Origin: Iodobacter fluviatilis | GTDB lineage: Bacteria; Pseudomonadota; Gammaproteobacteria; Burkholderiales; Chitinibacteraceae | Direction of reading: 5' to 3' | DNA length: 64,000 nt | NCBI RefSeq assembly: GCF_004194535.1 | Contig: NZ_CP025781.1 | Location: 62,001 to 126,000 of the forward strand | Part shown: piece by piece, positions 40,692-48,936 of the stretch | How the letters are laid out: each line of letters begins with the position of its first letter | How positions within the stretch are numbered: position 1 is the first letter of the stretch | Program-made: the position numbers and the translations under genes | Notes under the pieces: model-generated | What the model was told of the DNA's origin: nothing | The model's input: only the letters and a program-made list of their open reading frames with translations | The model's database searches: none

Positions 40692-41286
40692 CGCCCCCTC
40701 TGAAATATTTCATTGCCCTCAACAATCAACCTGCCTCGCCTCCCCCACACACTTCAAGCGTGCCTCCACTCACCGCACACAGTGCCATAGAGCAAATACA
40801 CAAATAAGCCAATCTCACCAAAATGAAACTCACGTAATACTGCTGTTTCATTCAGATAAAACCACCAACAAACGCTTAGGCGCTTCAAGCAGCGCCACCC
40901 CACTTATCCAAGGGAAATACGAAATTAATACTGGATAAGAAAGAAATAAAAAAGCAAAATCGGTATAATTATAAATTATAACTGACACATTACTTTCTAT
41001 ACAAAATGGGCAGGGCAACAAACCAACGTATCCACAGCTATTTTTGTTGTAAACCGTAAGTAATGGAACCGAAGAAAATAGCGAATCCAACAAAAATTTG
41101 AGATTGGCATTAAAACACTCACGAAAACTACAGCGCTAAATCGAACCGGAAATCCTCACTATCCGTTCAGCCAAATCAGTACATGCGCACTATGCCTGCG
41201 CTGGTCAAGCTGATCAGCACGCCATTCATGAAGTCAGTGTTCCATTACATTCACAAAAAACACAAACAACCGTTGCCAGAGGCACA
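40692..41286. other. intergenic stretch without a recognised gene
   Basis: About 600 bases between the small lipoprotein and a GNAT gene. It has AT-rich patches (around 40920-40990) and no frame with a start, ribosome site and protein-like composition. No clear terminator or repeat is seen. Confidence 0.5.
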
Positions 41287-41727
41287 ATGAACTACAAACT
41301 CTCACTCACCGACATAGCAGATGAACAAGTACGCAAAGCGATCCTTGGCCCGCTTACTGAGTACAATACAAGCCAAGCTGGCGCTAGAAACAGCAGCCCC
41401 TTAGTCATCACGATAGCAGACGAGGCAGGTGAGATCGTCGGCGGCCTTTGGGGCCATACAGGGTACGAATGGCTGTTCACGCAACTCTTGGTGGTTCCAG
41501 CATCGCACCGAGGAATGGGCATCGGATCGAAGCTACTTTCCATGGCAGAAGAAGAAGCCATTTATAGAGGCTGCACCGGCGCATGGCTAGATACATTCGA
41601 GTTTCAAGCGAGAGGCTTCTACGAACGCATTGGGTACACCTGCTTCGCAGAGCTTCCAAACTACCCAACTGGGTTCTCGCGTTACTTTATGAAAAAGAGT
41701 CTGCGTAAGCCATCACCTGAAGCCTAG
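41287..41727 (+). CDS. GNAT-family N-acetyltransferase
   Basis: A 146-residue acetyltransferase with LLVVPASHRGMGIGSKLLSMAEEEAIYRGCTGAWLDTFEFQARGFYERIGYTCFAELPNYPTGFSRYFMKKSL. The R-G-M-G-I-G loop binds acetyl-CoA. This wording is common in acetyltransferases linked to small cationic substrates, but the substrate is unknown. AGAGG precedes the ATG. Its TAG stop is formed by the first CTAG of the adjacent miniature element, so the last codons may have been altered by the insertion. Confidence 0.8.
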   Translation: MNYKLSLTDIADEQVRKAILGPLTEYNTSQAGARNSSPLVITIADEAGEIVGGLWGHTGYEWLFTQLLVVPASHRGMGIGSKLLSMAEEEAIYRGCTGAWLDTFEFQARGFYERIGYTCFAELPNYPTGFSRYFMKKSLRKPSPEA

Positions 41728-41891
41728 CAGCCTGTCGGACTTAGGCGGTTGAAGCGAAAAATCGCATGATCGAGACCAGATTTTGCCGAATTTGCAGCGC
41801 CAATAACGAGTTATTGGTCAAAAATCTGGTGGAATATAGGCCGATCAAGTGATTTTTCAGCTGACTGATGCTAAGTCCGACAGGCTGCTAG
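41724..41891. mobile_element. 168-bp hairpin element, family A, copy 1
   Basis: Both ends are CTAGCAGCCTGTCGGACTTA and its complement. The whole element can fold on itself: GAAAAATC with GATTTTTC, ACCAGATTTT (41775-41784) with AAAATCTGGT (41821-41830), and the centre CCAATAAC (41800-41807) with GTTATTGG (41810-41817). It codes for nothing. CTAG at each end may be the target site. Confidence 0.75.
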
Positions 41892-41959
41892 CCCTTCACT
41901 AGAGAGAACATGTACCGGCGCCGAGCCATGCCTCTCTTATCAAAGCTTAAGCCAAACAT

Positions 41960-42127
41960 CTAGCAGCCTGTCGGACTTAAGCGATCGTAGCGAGGGAAAG
42001 ACCGGTTTGAGACAGATTTCGCGGGTTTTTGAGGCGAATAGCTGGCTATTCAACGAGAAAATGCGTGAAATATGGCCAAATCCGGCTTTTCCGTAGTAGA
42101 TCAGTCTTAAGTCCGACAGGCTGCTAG
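41960..42127. mobile_element. 168-bp hairpin element, family A, copy 2
   Basis: It has the same ends and exactly the same length as copy 1, in direct orientation 68 bp away. The arms differ in sequence but still pair; the centre is GAATAGC (42036-42042) with GCTATTC (42045-42051). Its last CTAG is shared with the next element. Confidence 0.75.
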
Positions 42128-42182
42128 GGTCTGTTGACGTTTTCCGGCTCAGCGCAATGGTGAATGAAACGTCAACAGACCC
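42127..42182. mobile_element. family B element, 56-bp internal-deletion copy
   Basis: It begins GGGTCTGTTGACGTTT and ends with the complement of the same repeat, flanked by TA on both sides. The interior (TTCCGGCTCAGCGCAATGG and so on) is the inverted left arm of the long copy at 38852, so it is an internal deletion of that element. It abuts family A copy 2. Confidence 0.75.
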
Positions 42183-42184
42183 TA

Positions 42185-42372
42185 GGTGAGCACTCAAAGT
42201 GAACGAAAGAATAAGAAATTCCCAGCGAAGAATCGGCGAAGAAAGTGATTTACCTTGCGATCGAAGAGGCTTCAAAGAAATGGACGATGCCGATTCAAAA
42301 CTGGCGGATGGGTGCTGAATCGTTTCTTTATAGAATTTGGTGACCGGCAGAACGGCCATCAGCAATTCCAAA
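42185..42372 (+). pseudogene. C-terminal remnant of an IS256-family transposase
   Basis: The plus strand reads KVIYLAIEEASKKWTMPIQNW-RM in one frame and continues in the next as LNRFFIEFGDRQNGHQQ. Together these match the well-known C-terminal end of IS256-type transposases (LAIEEASKKWTMPI-x-NW-x-MALNRF-x-I-x-FGDR). It is frameshifted, has no N-terminal DDE part, and is truncated by the family B element on its left. Confidence 0.75.
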
Positions 42373-42468
42373 GGCATTTACACAGAAAGATTTACGGGCT
42401 CATTATAGCTGTAGGGGTATTTTTAATGATAGAACGCTACTGATGTAGGCCACCAGCCAACTTGGTAA

Positions 42469-43215
42469 TTACATCTGTTTAAACAAATGCGTAAAACTGC
42501 GACTCACTTCTAATTTTTCATCTAAACCACTTACTTTTACTAATAAGCGCCCACGTAAATCTTTCACTACGCCTTCAATGGCTTTGCTATTAACCAAAGT
42601 AGCACGGTGTATTTGCCAGAATAAGTCTGGGTTCAATTCTTCTAGCAAATCACGCACAGGTTTTCTAATTAAAGCTTCATAGTTTTTTGTTTGTACCCGT
42701 GTATATTTTTCATCTGATTGAAAAAACAATACATCGTCCACGGGAATCAAGCGTAGCTCTTGGCCAATAGATGCCTGTATCCACTGTAAATACGCGGGCT
42801 TTTTCGTTACTTGCTTCGCAATTTTAGCAATTAAGGCCTGCATATCATTGGGCGGGCTGACTAAGCGTTTTTTTAATCGCTCTACGGTTAAAGTAAGGCG
42901 CTCGGCATCGGCAGGCTTTAATACATAATCAATTGCGCCATACTCAAATGCTTCAACCGCATATTGGTCATAAGCCGTTACAAAAACCACATGCGTTGAT
43001 TGTGAAATAGCCTGAGCCGCTTCCAAACCTGTGGTACCTGGCATGCGGATATCTAAAAATGCAAAATCAGGCTTATGCTCCAGAGTTAGGCTAATCGCCT
43101 CTTCACCATTTTTGGCTTCAGCAATAATATCTAATTCTGGCCAAACCTGTGCCAAGCGTCGCTTTAATTGATCTCGCATTAAACGCTCATCGTCGGCAAT
43201 CAGCGCAGTGGGCAT
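42469..43215 (-). CDS. LytTR-family response regulator
   Basis: A 248-residue regulator. The receiver domain covers about 1-120 (ALIADDERLMRDQLKRRL, phospho-acceptor Asp in FAFLDIRMPG, Thr/Lys in FVTAYDQYAVEAFEYGAIDYVLKP). A LytTR DNA-binding domain at about 145-245 has the PVDDVLFFQSDEKYTRVQTK, LLEELNPDLFWQIHRATLVN and SRSFTHLF blocks. It resembles AlgR/LytR/YehT regulators. Its kinase gene lies upstream on the same strand after a 142-bp gap. Confidence 0.88.
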   Translation of the reverse strand: MPTALIADDERLMRDQLKRRLAQVWPELDIIAEAKNGEEAISLTLEHKPDFAFLDIRMPGTTGLEAAQAISQSTHVVFVTAYDQYAVEAFEYGAIDYVLKPADAERLTLTVERLKKRLVSPPNDMQALIAKIAKQVTKKPAYLQWIQASIGQELRLIPVDDVLFFQSDEKYTRVQTKNYEALIRKPVRDLLEELNPDLFWQIHRATLVNSKAIEGVVKDLRGRLLVKVSGLDEKLEVSRSFTHLFKQM

Positions 43216-43357
43216 AGCTCAACTCCCCAAGAAAATTCACACTGAGCAAAACAAGACCCAAGCATCCGATAAAGAATGTTAGGTTTTTCTTCGCTTCAAG
43301 CATTATATTACATTGATATTATATTTTTTATCTGGCGCTATATTAATAGCTACTTTA

Positions 43358-44536
43358 TTAAACCGCAGCCAAAGTATAAGGCACTTCAATCGTAATATAA
43401 ACACCACTTGGTTTATTTTCACCAATTAAAAATTGGCTCTGTCCTTTATAAAGAAAAGCTAATCGCTCACGCACATTTTGCAAACCTAAGCCAGTACCGC
43501 TACTTTTTGCCATACCAAAACCTAAGCCATTATCTACGACTGTAATACGCAACTTTTGATGCGCCACTTCAGCGCTAACTATTAATAAGCCACCTTCCGT
43601 TTTTGGCTCTAAGCCATGCTTAATTGCATTTTCGACTAAGGTTTGCAAAATCATCGGTGGAAAAGCCGCAGAACGTAGCCCTTCAGAGATATTAATCTTA
43701 AATTCTAAACGCTCTTCCATGCGCATTTTTAATAAATCTAAATACGCCTGCACCATATCTGCCTCTCGCCCAAGATCATTACCTGAGGCATGCTCACGTA
43801 TTTTGGGCAAGACTTGGCGCAAATACTGAATCAAGCGATGCTGCATTGCCGCAGCGCGTGGCGGATCTGTTTCAATTAAATACTCAACTGATGCTAAGGT
43901 GTTAAATAAAAAATGAGGCTCAATTTGCGCTTGCATCATTTGTATTTTCGCTTCCGCCACTTGCCTTAATAAGGACTCTCTTTCGGCTTCTTTTTGCGAT
44001 TCTCTGGCTAACGCTTCCGCGCGTTTTTTACCCCCCATTAATACTTTAATACCCAGCATCAAAAGCACAAATAGAGCCACAAAATCATTGATATCAATGT
44101 GTGCTTCTAAACTTGGCGGTTCAGCATGGATCAATTTATCATCTGTTTTTTTGAATTGATCGAAGACAAATAAAACATCTAAAATATCGCAAACATCATC
44201 AACCAAGCGATTTCTTTTATCCATAGGCAGACCATTCAGCTCATCAAGATCTAGTATTCTTTCCTTGATTTGTTTTTTAATTTGATCTTTTTGTTCCGCA
44301 TCCATGTCGATATTAATATGGACACTTGCAGGGGGCTGAGGAGGGGTATGATCAACGCTCACCAACAATTTAATTCCATCGCCAATCGCACCCCCTAAAA
44401 TAAATAGGAAAATAACCAAAAAAACAAATTTAGCCCAACTCAGCTGTATCACCCACACTGCCAAGCGATCAAAAATTAATTTTGAACATTCAAACGCAAT
44501 TTTAAATTTATCTTGGATATTTTTCGTATTACTCAT
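43358..44536 (-). CDS. LytS/AlgZ-type sensor histidine kinase
   Basis: A 392-residue membrane kinase. One helix is at about 33-52, then roughly 100 residues probably outside the membrane, and a second helix at about 150-165 (VALFVLLMLGIKVLMGG). A coiled coil (EALARESQKEAERESLLRQVAEAKIQMMQAQIEPHFLFNTLASVEYL) carries the phospho-His in PHFLFN. The ATPase domain has LVENAIKHGLEP and GTGLGLQNVRERL. The extracellular part is not a domain I recognise. Confidence 0.88.
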   Translation of the reverse strand: MSNTKNIQDKFKIAFECSKLIFDRLAVWVIQLSWAKFVFLVIFLFILGGAIGDGIKLLVSVDHTPPQPPASVHINIDMDAEQKDQIKKQIKERILDLDELNGLPMDKRNRLVDDVCDILDVLFVFDQFKKTDDKLIHAEPPSLEAHIDINDFVALFVLLMLGIKVLMGGKKRAEALARESQKEAERESLLRQVAEAKIQMMQAQIEPHFLFNTLASVEYLIETDPPRAAAMQHRLIQYLRQVLPKIREHASGNDLGREADMVQAYLDLLKMRMEERLEFKINISEGLRSAAFPPMILQTLVENAIKHGLEPKTEGGLLIVSAEVAHQKLRITVVDNGLGFGMAKSSGTGLGLQNVRERLAFLYKGQSQFLIGENKPSGVYITIEVPYTLAAV

Positions 44537-44648
44537 TCATAACACCATTTTTATCTAATTGCGGCCTAAACCCCTCCGCGCACAAAAGCCTACTACACCG
44601 TAAATAGAGTTTACTTATTTATTACCCATTTAAACAATGCATTTATAA

Positions 44649-44847
44649 TTATGCGCCATAGGGCATAAGAAGATTTATTTTTCTGCCTAAAGTTAGCGTG
44701 AAAGGGCCTGCCAGCAGAACCGATCTTCTTTTTGCTACAACCTCAATCCTTGGTAATTTAATGATTTGCTCATCACTTTTAGTGGCTTGTGCAAATACTG
44801 GAGATAAAAAAAACGACTAACCCAGCAGTAAAGATAAAAGCTTTCAT
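44649..44847 (-). pseudogene. small secreted peptide gene with a frameshift at a T8 run
   Basis: From an ATG at 44847 (GAGAG upstream) the frame reads MKAFIFTAGLVVFF and soon stops. With T7 in place of the T8 run (A8 at 44806-44813 on the plus strand) it becomes MKAFIFTAGLVVFLSPVFA, cut before QATKSDEQIIKLPRIEVVAK, then RRSVLLAGPFTLTLGRKINL to a TAA at 44649-44651: 65 codons with a clean signal peptide. It is upstream of the kinase on the same strand. The function is unknown; a short secreted peptide beside a LytTR system is suggestive only. Confidence 0.55.
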
Positions 44848-45001
44848 GACATTCTCTCAGCAAGTTAAGATGATGCCACTGTAGCCGACTCAATTTCAGA
44901 CTTAAATAGCACTGAGACCAAGCGTTTGATTCATGAATTAAACTGCAAAAAACAGCCGCTAGGATGCAAGCCCATCATTGCAGCTTGCTCTATCGCTTGG
45001 T

Positions 45002-46411
45002 TTATTTCACTTCGCTAGCCACCACTGGGCCCTGCTTTTTACGGGCTTTTTCGGCCGCCTGATAGGCAATATAATAACGGCTCACTGCAGATACATAATC
45101 CACCATGCCTTTGCTGACCGACTTTAAAGCCACTTTTTCTACATTCCCCAGCCAGCGGTTGCGATCCAAGCCCTGAGCCGCCGCCTGATTACGCAATTGC
45201 TGTACACGCCCCTCGCCTGCGTTGTATGCAGCAATCATAAAATACAGCTGATCCTCGTCATTAATGCCGGGGTTATTAAAGAAATCACGCAAATGCCCTA
45301 AATAGCGCGCCGCTGCAGTGACATTACCCTCGGCATCATGTGGGTTTTTCACCCCCATATTGCGCGCCGTAGTCGGGTTGATTTGCATCACGCCCGTGGG
45401 GCCTTTTTTTCGCACCACAGAGTTCAAACCCGTTTCTTTTTGCCCAATTGCAGCCAGCAGCAGCCAATCTAGATTATTTGCAGCTGCCACAATTTGAAAC
45501 ACCGGTGCAAAAAAGGCCAATTTATCTAAAGAGCTGAGCTTCTCAGTAGACTGCACCTTGCCGTCTGCCACCAAAAAGCGCCGCGTCGCCTTCGTCGCAC
45601 GATCTAACAGCCCTGCTTTGTCTGCAAAGTGATTCAAAGTAGAGAGCAAAGCGCTGTCCTCTTTACGCACCGCCCAAGCAACCGGCACACGTTCTTCTAC
45701 ACAGCTCGCTGATACTTTAAGTTTAGGCAGCGTTTTACCCCATAGATCAACAATAAAACGGCTTGCCAACGTGGTTTTCTCAGCGCCTTTACTGATTTCA
45801 GCCAAGAGCATTTCGCTGTTGACACCTGGCCCCGCACTCTCTACCTCAAACTCCGCATGCCCTGCTTTACGTCTTGATTCGTTAAAATCTGCTATCAGGC
45901 GCTGAGCATAGCTGGCCGATGGCAAAACTAAGCTTTGTCTATCTTCTGCGCCAACGGTGCACCATCTATCTTGTAAATAAGGCGTTGAAAAAGCCACCAA
46001 CTGCTTTGCTCCTTCAGTCACAGGCATTAAACCCGCAGCAATATCACCCCGCCCAGCTCGAAGTGCGGGGATAAGCTCACCTGTATCCACTGGAATAAAC
46101 TGTAAACGAAGTGGCGGCTGACTTTTAGCCCGCCCCTGATTGAGAAATTTTTCAAACTCGATGAGCATGCTGTACTCCACCCCGTATTGGAGACCGTTCT
46201 TAATAAAGAAGGTCGACGGGCCCAGCGCCACCAATACCCGCAGCCGCTCAGGTGGGTTACTTGGGTCAAAATCTTCGCCTGTTGCCGCCAATTGCGTTGG
46301 CTTACTTAAGGTAGGATGCGTACTTTTTACACTCGCCACTGGCTTAGCCCATAGCGGTGTCCCAAGCAGCAAGCTTATTAATAAGCAACAGCGCATCAAG
46401 GGTCTTATCAT
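45002..46411 (-). CDS. MltF-like membrane-bound lytic transglycosylase
   Basis: A 469-residue protein. A signal sequence (MIRPLMRCCLLISLLLGTPLWA) is followed by a periplasmic solute-binding-like domain at about 50-290 (PERLRVLVALGPSTFFIKNGLQYGVEYSMLIEFEKFL). The SLT catalytic domain at about 315-450 has the active-site Glu in IGQKETGLNSVVRKKGPTGVMQINPTTARNMG, plus YFMIAAYNAGEGRVQQLR. It cleaves peptidoglycan glycan strands. The ATG at 46411 (GGA upstream) is chosen; the frame is open to 46486. MltF or a close paralogue. Confidence 0.85.
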   Translation of the reverse strand: MIRPLMRCCLLISLLLGTPLWAKPVASVKSTHPTLSKPTQLAATGEDFDPSNPPERLRVLVALGPSTFFIKNGLQYGVEYSMLIEFEKFLNQGRAKSQPPLRLQFIPVDTGELIPALRAGRGDIAAGLMPVTEGAKQLVAFSTPYLQDRWCTVGAEDRQSLVLPSASYAQRLIADFNESRRKAGHAEFEVESAGPGVNSEMLLAEISKGAEKTTLASRFIVDLWGKTLPKLKVSASCVEERVPVAWAVRKEDSALLSTLNHFADKAGLLDRATKATRRFLVADGKVQSTEKLSSLDKLAFFAPVFQIVAAANNLDWLLLAAIGQKETGLNSVVRKKGPTGVMQINPTTARNMGVKNPHDAEGNVTAAARYLGHLRDFFNNPGINDEDQLYFMIAAYNAGEGRVQQLRNQAAAQGLDRNRWLGNVEKVALKSVSKGMVDYVSAVSRYYIAYQAAEKARKKQGPVVASEVK

Positions 46412-46813
46412 TCGCGTTATCCGAGTTTGCTTAAAAGCGTTTTTGGACAAATTAAGCACAAGCAAGCTTGCATATGCGCTCAACACTCAGAGCGCAAGCA
46501 TGATTGTTCCTACACTTGCAGGTATCGGCCATGCCCGTCTAGCCGTATAATCGCATCTTTAGTTGCTTGGCAAATCAATAATCGCCGTCTTTTAAATGGC
46601 AAACTATGTCACAGCCCATTGAAAACTGAGCGAAAATCTCGGGAAAAAAGTAAAGAATGGCTAACCCGCAGTTTACCGTGCGTAAATCAGGATGACTGCC
46701 AGCTTTACACCCTATTGGCGCTTCGTCGTTGTTTTTCAACAGCCTGATAAATCCAGCGTGCAATATCTGCCGTATATATTAAGTAGCAAGCCTAAACGTT
46801 AACAAGGTACCAA
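46412..46813. other. divergent promoter region of the transglycosylase and uup genes
   Basis: A 402-base gap without a protein-like frame. TATAAT at 46546-46551 on the plus strand could be a -10 for uup, but no good -35 is at the right distance. No repeat or hairpin stands out. Confidence 0.4.
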
Positions 46814-48715
46814 ATGCCATTACTCATTGTAGAAAACGCCCATCTCGCCTACGGCCACGTCCCACTTTTGGATGGTGCCAGCTTTAATCTTGATCCCGGC
46901 GAGCGCGTTGGCCTCATTGGTCGTAATGGTGCAGGTAAATCATCCTTACTTAAAACCGTTGCGGGCGAAAACAAGCTAGACGACGGTATTATTCGCATCG
47001 AGAATGGCGCAAAAATGGCTTTTGTTTCGCAAGAGCCGATTTTTGACATGGAGCAAACCGTCTACGAAGCCGTTGCAGAAGGGCTGGGTGCTGTACGCCA
47101 GGTCTTAGTGGATTACCATGCAGCCTTACTCACACTCGACGACACCGAAGAAAGTCTAACCCGCTTAATGGATTTACAGCATGAGCTAGAAGCGCAAGAC
47201 GGCTGGCGGCTCGACTCCTTAATTGCATCGATTATGTCGCATTTAGATTTACCTGCAGACACAAAGATTGGTGCGTTATCAGGCGGATGGAAGAAGCGCG
47301 TGGCATTAGCCCGAGCCTTGGTTTCAGAACCGCAGCTACTGCTATTAGACGAGCCAACTAATCACTTGGATGTCAGCGCCATTGAATGGCTTGAAGAACT
47401 GCTCAAAAACTTCGCCGGCAGCGTGTTGTTTATTACCCACGATCGTCGCTTCTTGGATAATATTTCTACCCGTATTATTGAGTTAGATCGCGGTAATTTG
47501 ACTAGCTTCCCAGGCAATTTCAAAGCCTATGAAGTCAAAAAACAAGAGCTGATCGAGCAAGAAGAATTTACCAACAAGAAATTTGATAAAGCCTTAGCTC
47601 AAGAAGAAGTATGGATTCGCCAAGGCGTTAAAGCCCGCCGCACCCGCAATGAAGGCCGTGTTCGCCGCCTAGAAGCGCTGCGCATTGAGCGTGGCGAGCG
47701 GCGTGAACGCGTTGGCAATGTTAGCTTTAAGGTGGATGCTGGCGATAAATCGGGTAAGTTGGTCGCCGAGCTAGAAAACGTCACTAAGGGTTATAACGGC
47801 CGCACCTTGGTGAACAACTACAGCACACGCTTGATCCGTGGCGATCGTATCGGCCTAGTCGGCCCGAATGGCGCTGGTAAAACTACGCTGCTAAAAATGA
47901 TTTTGGGTGAACTACAACCCGATACCGGCGTCGTTAACCTCGGCACCAATTTGCAAGTTGCCTACTTCGATCAATTCCGTGAACAGCTCGACGAAAACGC
48001 CACCGTAATCGACACCATTAGCCAAGGTAACGATTTCATTGAAATTGGTAACCAACGCAAGCACGTTATTGGCTATTTAGAAGAATTCTTGTTTGCACCC
48101 GCTCGTGCACGCAGCCCTGTAAGCTCGCTGTCTGGTGGCGAGCGTAATCGCTTGCTGCTGGCCCGTTTGTTTACTCGCCCAGCCAATGTGTTGGTCTTGG
48201 ATGAGCCAACCAACGATTTGGATATCGACACCTTAGAGCTATTAGAAGAATTACTGTCTAATTACACGGGCACGGTATTCTTAGTGAGCCATGATCGTGA
48301 GTTCCTAGATAACGTGGTCACCCAAGTGATTGCGTTTGAAGGCAATGGTGTTTTGGTTGAAAACGCGGGTGGCTATGCCGACTGGATGGAAGCCAAAGCA
48401 CGCATGGCTAGCCTTGTACCAGTAGTGAACGCTAGCCCAAAAAAATCGACAAACTCTGCGCCTGCCACCACAAAATCTGCTGAACCCGCTAAAAAGAAAC
48501 TATCGTTTAACGATGCGCGCCTTTTAGAGCAATTACCCCTACAGATTAGTGCGCTTGAAGCGGAAAAAACCGACATCCAAGAGCAGTTGCTCGATGCCAG
48601 CATTTATCGCAACGGCCCAAAGCTGGCTCATCAAATGCAACTACGTATTGAAGAACTAGATGCATTGATTCTTGAAAAAATGAATCGCTGGGAAGAGCTA
48701 GACGCTAAGTCTTAA
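46814..48715 (+). CDS. uup: ABC-F family ATPase Uup
   Basis: A 633-residue protein (E. coli Uup 635) with two ABC domains: Walker A GRNGAGKSS and GPNGAGKTT, signatures LSGGWKKRVALARAL and LSGGERNRLLLARLF, Walker B LLLLDEPTNHLD and VLVLDEPTNDLD. There is no membrane domain. The Uup C-terminal coiled coil, which binds branched DNA, starts after a Ser/Pro-rich linker at about 540 (KKKLSFNDARLLEQLPLQISALEAEK). AACAAGGTACCAA precedes the ATG. Confidence 0.93.
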   Translation: MPLLIVENAHLAYGHVPLLDGASFNLDPGERVGLIGRNGAGKSSLLKTVAGENKLDDGIIRIENGAKMAFVSQEPIFDMEQTVYEAVAEGLGAVRQVLVDYHAALLTLDDTEESLTRLMDLQHELEAQDGWRLDSLIASIMSHLDLPADTKIGALSGGWKKRVALARALVSEPQLLLLDEPTNHLDVSAIEWLEELLKNFAGSVLFITHDRRFLDNISTRIIELDRGNLTSFPGNFKAYEVKKQELIEQEEFTNKKFDKALAQEEVWIRQGVKARRTRNEGRVRRLEALRIERGERRERVGNVSFKVDAGDKSGKLVAELENVTKGYNGRTLVNNYSTRLIRGDRIGLVGPNGAGKTTLLKMILGELQPDTGVVNLGTNLQVAYFDQFREQLDENATVIDTISQGNDFIEIGNQRKHVIGYLEEFLFAPARARSPVSSLSGGERNRLLLARLFTRPANVLVLDEPTNDLDIDTLELLEELLSNYTGTVFLVSHDREFLDNVVTQVIAFEGNGVLVENAGGYADWMEAKARMASLVPVVNASPKKSTNSAPATTKSAEPAKKKLSFNDARLLEQLPLQISALEAEKTDIQEQLLDASIYRNGPKLAHQMQLRIEELDALILEKMNRWEELDAKS

Positions 48716-48746
48716 GACCTAAGCGCTCGCCTTAATAATGCGCTTA

Positions 48747-48769
48747 GCTTGCCTCAAGCACTTTTTTTT
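48747..48769 (+). terminator. terminator of uup
   Basis: GCTTG (48747-48751) pairs with CAAGC (48755-48759), followed after two bases by eight T. A larger stem, TAAGCGC/GCGCTTA (48720-48746), lies just before it. Confidence 0.7.
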
Positions 48770-48936
48770 AAATGGCAAGGCGTGCTTAATTTACTCGGCG
48801 CAATGCCTTTTGTGCAGAGTACTTCAAGCGCGCCTGCGTGATTAAACCAAGGGTGCCTTGAGGTTTCATTTAGTTGGCGCTAAGCCCTCGATGACTTAGT
48901 CAAATTTACAGCCCTTGCCGACGACCTGCTAAAGCT

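Noticed and set aside
40848-41093. 81-codon frame on the minus strand
   Set aside because: Composition follows the AT-rich background, no ribosome site, no recognisable pattern.
41724-42127. Family A elements as integron attC sites
   Set aside because: The long palindromes suggested attC, but there are no GTTRRRY/RYYYAAC core ends and no integrase. The ends are long and exactly inverted, as in a MITE.
41940-42377. 145-codon frame on the minus strand over the elements
   Set aside because: Made up of hairpin-element sequence and the antisense of the IS256 remnant.
48851-48890. Single degenerate left end of a family B element upstream of the PAS kinase
   Set aside because: About 16 of 20 bases agree with the end, but no matching right end is found. 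Kept only as a remark, not as a feature.
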